Assembly (NCBI GenBank): GCA_016199015.1 | Contig: JACQHN010000428.1 | Span: forward strand, 1-6,277 | Reading direction: 5' to 3' | DNA length: 6,277 nt | Source: Nitrospira defluvii | GTDB taxonomy: Bacteria > Nitrospirota > Nitrospiria > Nitrospirales > Nitrospiraceae | Part shown: one piece after another, positions 1 to 4,976 of the stretch | How the letters are laid out: the number at the start of each line of letters is the position of its first letter | How positions within the stretch are numbered: position 1 is the stretch's first letter | Notes under the pieces: model-generated | What the model saw: only the letters and a program-made list of their open reading frames with translations | What the model was told of the DNA's origin: nothing | Database searches by the model: none | Program-made: the position numbers and the translations under genes

Positions 1-117
1 ACTCCGCCATTTCGCGACGAACCGTCATGAATCATGCGGGCTAGTGGGCGATAGGTCTCGCTTCCCTCTTTGGGAAACCACGGCTCGCACGGCTGAGCGC
101 CCAGAGTACGCGCAGTC

Positions 118-141
118 ACGATTGACGAATGACGATTGACG
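118..141. repeat. Short tandem repeat, 14-bp period, about 1.7 copies
   Basis: ACGATTGACG occurs at 118-127 and again at 132-141, separated by AATG, giving a 14-bp unit. The repeat contains TTGACG strings that resemble a -35 box, but no matching -10 box follows at the right distance. It lies inside the span bounded by the 18-bp inverted repeat. Confidence 0.5.
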
Positions 142-158
142 TGTTGTTTCATACCAGG

Positions 159-173
159 AAGGAGGTGATCGAG
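159..173 (+). promoter_or_regulatory. Exceptionally strong Shine-Dalgarno sequence
   Basis: AAGGAGGTGATC at 159-170 is a 12-base match to the complement of the conserved 3' end of bacterial 16S rRNA. The GGAGG core ends 8 bases before an ATG at 174, which is ideal spacing. The reading frame it serves is only 19 codons long, so it may be a leader peptide signal, the remains of a lost gene, or part of the repeat element around it. Confidence 0.4.
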
Positions 174-233
174 ATGGACAGATGCGGACCAGACGGTTCG
201 TCGCGAAATCGCCCGATAGAGCGTTCCTCGTGA
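174..233 (+). CDS. Orphan 19-codon reading frame behind a perfect ribosome binding site
   Basis: The ATG at 174 opens a frame encoding MDRCGPDGSSRNRPIERSS before a TGA at 231-233. The only support is the 12-base Shine-Dalgarno match just upstream. The peptide has no transmembrane stretch, no amino-acid run typical of attenuator leaders and no family that I recognise. It runs across the right arm of the 18-bp inverted repeat and ends 142 bases before the ZIP start, too far for tight translational coupling. It could be a leader ORF, the 5' stub of a degraded gene, or meaningless. Confidence 0.18.
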   Translation: MDRCGPDGSSRNRPIERSS

Positions 234-375
234 AGCGCATCCAGAAATACGAGCGACGAGATACGAACGACAAAGAAAGTCGCAGCGGCGACCCCGCGCT
301 TGCAGCAGAAACGGTCATGAAGAGTGCGAATGAATTACCGAACCGCCAATTGGCAATCTCGCGTGGAGGACTCCC

Positions 376-1146
376 ATGGATGAGCATCAAACTCTGCTGA
401 AATTACTCGCCTTGGGCAGCGTCGCCGGCCTCCTGCCCGTATACCTCGGCATCGCCGTGGCGAGCCTCGCCCTGACGGCGCTGAATCAGGCATGGGGGCG
501 ATTCCTGACCGGCCTCTCCGTCGGGATTCTCCTCTACCTCTTCTTCGACGTGATACACGAGGCGATGGAACTCACGGGCGTGCGCGACATCCTCTCATGG
601 ACCATCTTGTTGGGCAGCCTGCTCGTGAGCTTCGTCGGACTGGCGGCCATCGAAGAGCGGCGGCGGCAAACGAACACGTCCGATACCACCCCGCTCTTTC
701 TTCCTTTTATGATCGCATTAGGCATGGGCCTGCATAATCTGGGTGAGGGCTTGGCCATCGGCGCAAGCTATGCACAAGGCCAGTGGGCCTTGAGCAGTCT
801 GCTGGTCGGCGGGTTTGCGTTGCACAACGGGACAGAAGGGTTCGGGATTATGGGGGCGGTGGGCCGGACTCCGCTCAGCGTGAAAGACATTGTCCTGTTG
901 GGATTGCTCGCAGGCGGACCGACCTGCTTCGGCACGATGATCAGCGGGTACGGCGTCTCGCCATACCTCTCGATCACCTTTTACACCTTGGCGGCCGGCT
1001 CCCTGTTGTACGTCATCGTCTCGTTGGTCGCATTGTCCTACACTGGGGAACACCGGTTGCACACCGCGATGGGCATCTTCGTAGGGATCGGGCTCATGTA
1101 CACCACCGGCATGATTCTGAGCCTCCTCATAGGCGCGAACGCCTGA
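376..1146 (+). CDS. ZIP-family divalent metal transporter
   Basis: This is a 256-residue polytopic inner-membrane protein of the ZIP (ZRT/IRT-like) family, which moves Zn2+, Fe2+ or related divalent metals into the cytoplasm. About eight hydrophobic segments are visible, roughly at residues 8-30, 42-62, 73-93, 107-131, 137-161, 169-189, 197-220 and 230-253. The fourth carries HNLGEG (H120, N121, E124) and the fifth HNGTEG (H150, N151, E154), the paired metal-binding motifs that define the transport site. D58, H61 and E62 in the second segment may add ligands. The loop between segments 3 and 4 is short and not His-rich. The ATG at 376 has GGAGGA five bases upstream, which fixes the start. The gene converges on two bacterioferritin genes, so iron is a plausible substrate, but sequence alone does not settle specificity. 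Confidence 0.9.
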   Translation: MDEHQTLLKLLALGSVAGLLPVYLGIAVASLALTALNQAWGRFLTGLSVGILLYLFFDVIHEAMELTGVRDILSWTILLGSLLVSFVGLAAIEERRRQTNTSDTTPLFLPFMIALGMGLHNLGEGLAIGASYAQGQWALSSLLVGGFALHNGTEGFGIMGAVGRTPLSVKDIVLLGLLAGGPTCFGTMISGYGVSPYLSITFYTLAAGSLLYVIVSLVALSYTGEHRLHTAMGIFVGIGLMYTTGMILSLLIGANA

Positions 1147-1151
1147 GGAGG
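1122..1151 (+). terminator. Bulged 12-bp hairpin overlapping the ZIP stop codon
   Basis: CCTCCTC (1122-1128) pairs exactly with GAGGAGG (1145-1151). Inside, after a two-base AT bulge, AGGCG (1131-1135) pairs with CGCCT (1140-1144) around a CGAA loop. The ZIP TGA at 1144-1146 lies within the 3' arm. No T-run follows on either strand, so it is not a classical intrinsic terminator. It may instead act as an mRNA 3'-end stabiliser, or block antisense transcription between the convergent ZIP and bacterioferritin genes. Confidence 0.4.
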
Positions 1152-1205
1152 GCGCACGCTCACATTGCTTGCCTTTCGCCCCGCGCGCCCCAAGCCCAAG
1201 CTGTT

Positions 1206-1685
1206 TTATGACCCTTCCTGCTTGATCTGTTCAGCCAAATACTTCTCCAGCCCCACCTGCTTGATCAACTCCTGTTGCGTTTCAATCCAGTCGATGTGGT
1301 CATCGGTGTCCTTTTGCATATCCTCCAGCTTGTGCCGAGTCGTATAGTCTCCCACCTTGGCACAGTGCGTGACGCCTTCCGTATAGAGCTTCAGCATCTC
1401 CTGCTCCGCTTTCAGATCGAGCTTGAATTGCTCCGGCACGGTCTCTCCCACCTGCACGGTCCCGAGACGCTGCATGTTCGGCACTCCTTCGAGATAGAGG
1501 GTGTGCTCGATGATCTCCTCCGCATCTTTCATCTCGTCGAAGCTGCGCTTGCACACCTTGTGATGCAACCGTTCATAGCCCCAGTTCTCACACATCTTGG
1601 CATGAATAAAGTACTGATTGATCGCCGTAAGGTTGGCGGTCAGTATCCGATTCAAGATGTCGATCACACCATCTTTGGCTTTCAT
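1206..1685 (-). CDS. bfr: Bacterioferritin, haem-binding type subunit with degraded ferroxidase site
   Basis: This 159-residue cytoplasmic four-helix-bundle protein matches the usual bacterioferritin length and aligns without gaps to E. coli Bfr by eye. Bfr forms 24-mer shells that oxidise Fe2+ and store it as a mineral, with haem between subunit pairs. The axial haem ligand Met52 is present (DEMKDAE). Of the six classical ferroxidase ligands, E51, E94 and H130 are kept, but position 18 is Asn, 54 is Asp and 127 is Thr, so the di-iron site is probably inactive alone. The ATG at 1685 follows an AGGAGG ribosome binding site. The gene starts 26 bases after the stop of the upstream paralogue, with which it shares about 54% identity (hand count) and probably a transcript. 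The predicted role is the haem-bearing partner in a mixed shell, helping electron transfer for iron release. Confidence 0.93.
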   Translation of the reverse strand: MKAKDGVIDILNRILTANLTAINQYFIHAKMCENWGYERLHHKVCKRSFDEMKDAEEIIEHTLYLEGVPNMQRLGTVQVGETVPEQFKLDLKAEQEMLKLYTEGVTHCAKVGDYTTRHKLEDMQKDTDDHIDWIETQQELIKQVGLEKYLAEQIKQEGS

Positions 1686-1711
1686 GGATGCGTCCTCCTT
1701 CCAGCGTCCGT

Positions 1712-2188
1712 TCAGCTTTCCTTCTTCACCTGTTCGCTGAGGTAGTTTTCCGCCCCGACTTGCTTGATCGCGCGAAGCTGCGTCTCAAACCAGTCGATAT
1801 GCTCGTCTGTTTCCTTGATCATCTCCTCGAGTTTGTGCCGAGTCGTATAGTCCCCGACTTTCGCGGCGTGGGTGATCGCCTCCCGTAACAGGTTGGCGTC
1901 CTCCTGCTCGAATGCCAGATTCTCCTCGAACAGCTTGGAGACGTTCGGACCGGATTTCACCGCGCCGAGCTTCTGCACATCGGGAGTCCCTTCCAGGTAG
2001 AGAATGTGGTCGATAAGTTTGGAGGCATGTCCGACCTCCTCCGTCGCCAGTTCGTGGAACTCGTGCTGCAGCCGCTCGTAGCCCCAGTTCTTGCAGAGCG
2101 CGGCATGGAGGAGATACTGGTGCACCGCAGTTAGCTCCAGGGTCACCACCTTATTCAAAAAGTCGACGACGCCCTCTTTCGCTTTCAT
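1712..2188 (-). CDS. bfr: Bacterioferritin, ferroxidase-type subunit lacking the haem-ligand methionine
   Basis: This 158-residue bacterioferritin is first in a two-gene cluster. Ferroxidase ligands E18, E51, H54, E94 and H130 are all in register with E. coli Bfr; position 127, normally Glu, is Thr, with Glu126 and Asp128 beside it. The haem-ligand position 52 is Val, so this subunit should not coordinate haem through the usual methionine. It is therefore the likely iron-oxidising partner of the downstream Met52 paralogue. The start is placed at the ATG at 2188 because an AAGGAGGG ribosome binding site lies eight bases upstream and the N-terminus (MKAKEG) then matches its paralogue (MKAKDG). 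An in-frame extension of 23 codons to 2257 lacks family similarity and would run through the leader hairpin. A sigma-70-like promoter lies about 100 bases upstream. Confidence 0.93.
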   Translation of the reverse strand: MKAKEGVVDFLNKVVTLELTAVHQYLLHAALCKNWGYERLQHEFHELATEEVGHASKLIDHILYLEGTPDVQKLGAVKSGPNVSKLFEENLAFEQEDANLLREAITHAAKVGDYTTRHKLEEMIKETDEHIDWFETQLRAIKQVGAENYLSEQVKKES

Positions 2189-2245
2189 GGCGATTCCCTC
2201 CTTATGAGAAGTGTTGGGAACGGCGGGGCGCTCGGTGGCGCGCAC

Positions 2246-2284
2246 TGACACACGCACGTTGCGTGTCGGCCGGCATTTGACACA
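2246..2284 (-). promoter_or_regulatory. Repeat and hairpin cluster in the bacterioferritin leader, possible operator
   Basis: TGACACA occurs at 2246-2252 and again at 2278-2284, a spacing of 32 bp or about three helical turns. Between them ACACGCA (2250-2256) and TGCGTGT (2260-2266) form a perfect 7-bp hairpin with a three-base loop. GTTGCGTGTC (2258-2267) is also an imperfect inverted partner of GACACAAC (2279-2286), with a two-base insertion. The cluster covers the predicted transcription start and early leader, where a repressor or RNA structure could act. It does not resemble a Fur box that I can recognise. Confidence 0.3.
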
Positions 2285-2286
2285 AC

Positions 2287-2316
2287 ATTATTCCTGCCGC
2301 CACGATGCCAAGTCAA
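2287..2316 (-). promoter_or_regulatory. Sigma-70-type promoter for the bacterioferritin pair
   Basis: Read on the - strand, TTGACT (2316-2311) is a five-of-six match to the -35 consensus. It is followed after 18 bases by AATAAT (2292-2287), a five-of-six match to the -10 consensus. Transcription would start near 2280, giving a leader of about 90 bases before the ATG at 2188. Both bacterioferritin genes would be on this transcript, as only 26 bases separate them. Confidence 0.5.
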
Positions 2317-2416
2317 GGTTTTCTACTTATGCGATTGATTTCTACTTTCAAGATCGCCAAACCGCGGTCGCCACAAGCGGCCGTTCCTCCGCTCCAGACA
2401 AGATGCCCGACCTGTT

Positions 2417-2557
2417 TCAGTTGTCCGGCTGATCGACCAGAACTGTTCCTGAAGCATCCCGATCCAGCAGGCATGAGAAGGCTTCGCGCTCTGAGGGGTT
2501 CTCTGACGGATTCTCTTCCGAGACGGCAGGAGTGTTCTTAGCAGGCGAAGGCGAGAA
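2417..2557 (-). other. In-frame open continuation behind the topA stop codon
   Basis: Directly after the topA TGA (2560-2558) the same frame stays open for 46 codons to a second TGA at 2419-2417. The encoded stretch begins FSPSPAKNTPAV and continues as a Ser/Pro/Glu/Asn-rich, disordered-looking tail ending in LVDQPDN. Its composition looks more protein-like than the alternative frames, which give Arg- and Trp-rich strings. It may be a former or optional C-terminal tail of TopA cut off by the TGA, a readthrough product, the result of a sequence error at the stop, or chance. Confidence 0.25.
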
Positions 2558-4894
2558 TCAACCGGCTTCGCGATAGCCGCACTCTTCATTGCGGCATTGT
2601 ACCGAGCGTCCGGCCTGCTTGCTGACTTTCTCAATGAGGAACGGGGCCTGGCAGGTGGGGCAGGGCTTGTTGATCGGCCGATCCCATAGAGCAAATTCAC
2701 ATTGCGGATAGCGGCTGCAGGAGTAGAAGTTCCGCCCTTTTTTCGTGCGCTTCTGAACCAGATCTCCACCGCACTCAGGCTGAGGGCACTTTACCCCCAA
2801 GGCGATCGGTTTGGTCGTCTTGCATTCGGGGTAGGCGGAACAGGCCAGGAACTTGCCGAAGCGGCCCGATTTCACCACCATCGGGCTCGAACATTTCTCA
2901 CATTTCTCGTCCGTCGTCTCTTCCAGTTTAGGAACAATCTTGATCGTCCCATCCGGCAACTTTTCAAAATTTTGCGTATTTTTGCAGGGAGGATCGTCCT
3001 TATATCCGGGACAAGCCAGGAACTTGCCATTCCGTCCCCACTTGATCTCCAACATGCGGCCGCATTTTTCACAGGGAAGGTTTGTGGGTGGCTCGACGAT
3101 ATCTTTCGGTCCTGGAATACTCTGAGCCAGCTCCAGGTCTTTCACAAAGGGAGTATAAAACTCCCGCACAGCCGCGACCCATGGCTTCGTACCCTCCTCC
3201 ACCTCATCAAGCTGTTCTTCCATATGGGAAGTAAATTCCGTATCCAGGAGATCCGGGAATCCCTTCAGCAGAAACTCGTTGACCGTCCGCCCCGTTTCCG
3301 TGGGAAGGAATCGTCCCTCTACCTTCTCGACGTATTTACGATCTTGAATCGTGGAGATGATGGACGCGTATGTAGACGGGCGCCCAATGCCTTTTTCTTC
3401 CAACTCCCGAATCAGCAGCGCTTCATTGTAGCGCGGAGGCGGTTGAGTGAAATGTTGTTTCGAGAGGAACCCGGGCAAGGTCTGGCCTTCCTGGGTCACC
3501 AAACGCAACGATTCGCCTTCTCTGAGCGTGGGAAGCTGGCGGTCCGATTCGTCATCAACCTCCTGCTCACTCTTGGACTTCTGTGAAGGCAGTTCTTTGT
3601 CCGTTCCCTCCAAATACACCGCCGTATGGCCGGCGAACTTGACCACCGTGCCCGTCGTACGAAACACGTATCGATCCTGCGTTCCCACTGGAGTCGAGTC
3701 CACACGTGTCACATCCAGAACCGCCGGCACCATTTGCGAGGCGATGAATCGATTCCAGATCAATTTGTACAGCTGATATTGATCCTGTTCGAGATATTGG
3801 CGGATCGTCTCCGGATCACGGCCAGCCGAGGTCGGACGAATAGCTTCATGCGCTTCCTGCGCGGCTTTTTGCGTTTTGTAGACGTTGGGCGTGGCAGGCA
3901 GATACTCCATCCCAAATCGCTCCCGAATCACGACCCTGGCATCCTCCATCGCCTCTTGTGAAATGCGCGGGGAGTCCGTCCTCATATAGGTGATCAGGCC
4001 CGTGGCCCCTTCCGATCCGATCTCGATCCCTTCGTACAGCTGCTGCGCGAGAGTCATCGTCTTTTTCGGCGTAAAATGCAGTTTCCTCGCAGCCTCCTGC
4101 TGAAGCCGGCTGGTAATGAACGGAGCGACAGGATTTCGTTTCTTCTCTCTGCGCTCAATCGATTGGACGACGAAGGGCTTGCCCTCCACGGCATTGAGAA
4201 TATGCTGGGCCTGCTCGCCTGTTCCGATGTCGGCATCCTGCCCATTGACGGAATGTAACTTCGCCTCAAAGGCCGGGGGATTTTCTCCACTCAAGAGCGC
4301 CACGATGGACCAATACTCTTCCGCCCGGAAGGCTTCCCGCTCCTTCTCCCGGTCACAAATCAATCGCACGGCCACGGATTGGACACGGCCCATGCTGAGA
4401 CCGCGCCGTACCTTTTTCCACAGCAGCTGACTGCCTTGATACCCGACGATGCGATCGAGCACTCGCCGCGCCTGCTGCGCCTGCACCAGCTTCATGTCGA
4501 TTTCACCGGGGGACTTCAGCGCGCGCTTGATCGCTGATTCCGTAATCTCATTAAAGAGCACACGAAAAACCTTGCCGTCTTTCTTCTTGCCCTTGCCGTG
4601 CAGTTCCTGCGCGATATGCCAGGCAATCGCCTCGCCTTCGCGGTCAGGGTCCGGCGCCAAGAAGACCGTATCGACTTCCTGTGCCTTCTTTTTGATGTCG
4701 GCGAGGACTTTTGATTTCCCCTTGATCGTCACGTACTGCGGCTCAAAGTCGTGTTCGAGATCCACGCCCAACTTGCTGGTCGGCAAGTCTTTGACGTGTC
4801 CGACGGACGCCATGACAGAGTAGCCTCGACCAAGATACTTAGTGATCGTCCGCGCCTTGGTCGGGGACTCAACGATGATCAGCGATTTAGCCAT
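2558..4894 (-). CDS. topA: DNA topoisomerase I (type IA)
   Basis: This 778-residue enzyme relaxes negatively supercoiled DNA by cutting one strand through a 5'-phosphotyrosine link and passing the other strand. The N-terminal Toprim domain shows the catalytic E9 (VESPTKA) and the metal-binding D82, D84 and E86 of DPDREGE. The active-site tyrosine is Y303 in ITYMRTDS, with R305 beside it. GIGRPSTYA (503-510) is another conserved motif. The C-terminus has four Cys4 zinc-finger modules: C608/C611/C628/C637, C665/C668/C685/C691, C703/C708/C726/C732 and C745/C748/C767/C772. The length is normal for multi-finger family members. The ATG at 4894 has GAGGAA about 11 bases upstream, and the protein begins MAKSLIIVESP as expected. 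A promoter in the 82-base gap behind dprA suggests independent expression. The frame remains open beyond the TGA, which is unusual. Confidence 0.97.
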   Translation of the reverse strand: MAKSLIIVESPTKARTITKYLGRGYSVMASVGHVKDLPTSKLGVDLEHDFEPQYVTIKGKSKVLADIKKKAQEVDTVFLAPDPDREGEAIAWHIAQELHGKGKKKDGKVFRVLFNEITESAIKRALKSPGEIDMKLVQAQQARRVLDRIVGYQGSQLLWKKVRRGLSMGRVQSVAVRLICDREKEREAFRAEEYWSIVALLSGENPPAFEAKLHSVNGQDADIGTGEQAQHILNAVEGKPFVVQSIERREKKRNPVAPFITSRLQQEAARKLHFTPKKTMTLAQQLYEGIEIGSEGATGLITYMRTDSPRISQEAMEDARVVIRERFGMEYLPATPNVYKTQKAAQEAHEAIRPTSAGRDPETIRQYLEQDQYQLYKLIWNRFIASQMVPAVLDVTRVDSTPVGTQDRYVFRTTGTVVKFAGHTAVYLEGTDKELPSQKSKSEQEVDDESDRQLPTLREGESLRLVTQEGQTLPGFLSKQHFTQPPPRYNEALLIRELEEKGIGRPSTYASIISTIQDRKYVEKVEGRFLPTETGRTVNEFLLKGFPDLLDTEFTSHMEEQLDEVEEGTKPWVAAVREFYTPFVKDLELAQSIPGPKDIVEPPTNLPCEKCGRMLEIKWGRNGKFLACPGYKDDPPCKNTQNFEKLPDGTIKIVPKLEETTDEKCEKCSSPMVVKSGRFGKFLACSAYPECKTTKPIALGVKCPQPECGGDLVQKRTKKGRNFYSCSRYPQCEFALWDRPINKPCPTCQAPFLIEKVSKQAGRSVQCRNEECGYREAG

Positions 4895-4938
4895 GGGATT
4901 CCATATTCCTCAGCACTTACCTGCACAGTATCATACCC

Positions 4939-4966
4939 ACTATAACAAATATCGAGCGTCTGTCAG
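4939..4966 (-). promoter_or_regulatory. Sigma-70-type promoter for topA
   Basis: On the - strand CTGACA (4966-4961, five of six to consensus) is followed after 16 bases by TATAGT (4944-4939, five of six). The start would fall near 4932, giving a leader of about 38 bases to the topA ATG. It sits wholly in the 82-base gap between dprA and topA, so topA need not depend on transcription from dprA. A second -10-like string, TATGAT, lies at 4935-4930 without a well-placed -35. Confidence 0.5.
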
Positions 4967-4976
4967 CCCCAATCTC

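Larger units (their letters stand above)
9..209. repeat. Possible MITE-like element bounded by an 18-bp perfect inverted repeat
   Basis: ATTTCGCGACGAACCGTC at 9-26 is the exact reverse complement of 192-209, leaving 165 bp between the arms. A perfect 18-bp inverted match is very unlikely by chance in a window this size. The tetranucleotide CGCC lies directly outside both ends (5-8 and 210-213), which could be a short target-site duplication. No transposase is encoded between the arms, so if mobile it would be a non-autonomous miniature element. It could also be a scar of rearrangement or one member of a dispersed intergenic repeat family. The arms are seen directly; the mobile-element reading is inference. 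Confidence 0.4.
1..375. other. Intergenic region upstream of the ZIP gene, no convincing protein gene
   Basis: This 375-base stretch has no reading frame that looks like a real protein. The longer open frames on both strands give Arg/Ser-rich products without recognisable motifs. It does hold an 18-bp perfect inverted repeat, a 14-bp tandem repeat and an isolated strong ribosome binding site, each listed separately. The part from about 225 to 290 is made of decayed, similar short strings (several variants of ACGA, GACGAG and ACGAAC), as often seen in degenerate intergenic repeats. I could not find a convincing sigma-70 promoter for the ZIP gene here. Confidence 0.6.
2189..2557. other. Intergenic region between topA and the bacterioferritin pair
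   Basis: These 369 bases carry the promoter and leader of the bacterioferritin genes (about 2189-2316) and, next to topA, an open continuation of the topA frame (2417-2557). I see no other gene. A weak 5-bp hairpin at 2376-2393 and the palindrome ACCGCGGT near 2361 are not followed by T-runs, so no intrinsic terminator for topA is evident. Confidence 0.6.

Noticed and set aside
2..138. Possible 3' end of an upstream gene entering the window from the left on the + strand
   Set aside because: The frame is open for about 45 codons, but the residues look random and it runs through the inverted-repeat arm and the tandem repeat.
159..170. Fragment of the 16S rRNA 3' end on the - strand (GATCACCTCCTT)
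   Set aside because: The bases before and after do not match the conserved 16S end or a spacer, so the match is better read as a Shine-Dalgarno sequence on the + strand.
345..354. Perfect 10-bp palindrome GCCAATTGGC just ahead of the ZIP ribosome binding site
   Set aside because: Several 10-bp palindromes are expected by chance in a window of this size, and no second copy or flanking symmetry supports an operator.
25..390. 121-codon open frame on the - strand across the region ahead of ZIP
   Set aside because: The product is Ser/Arg-rich with no motif, overlaps the ZIP start on the other strand and spans the repeat region; it looks like noncoding openness.
182..400. 72-codon + strand frame overlapping the ZIP start
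   Set aside because: Its ATG is too far from the strong ribosome binding site (16 bases after GGAGG), its composition is repeat-like, and it overlaps the well-supported ZIP start by 25 bases.
2189..2257. Upstream in-frame start for the first bacterioferritin at 2257
   Set aside because: The ATG at 2188 has an excellent ribosome binding site and gives the family N-terminus; the extra 23 residues have no family similarity and cross the leader hairpin.
2323..2769. 148-codon - strand frame overlapping the topA 3' end
   Set aside because: It is out of frame with topA over conserved zinc-finger codons and gives an Arg/Trp-rich product; the region is better explained by topA and its trailing sequence.
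2702..3586. 294-codon + strand frame opposite topA
   Set aside because: It lies antisense to the zinc-finger region and core of a well-supported topoisomerase, with no recognisable motif of its own.
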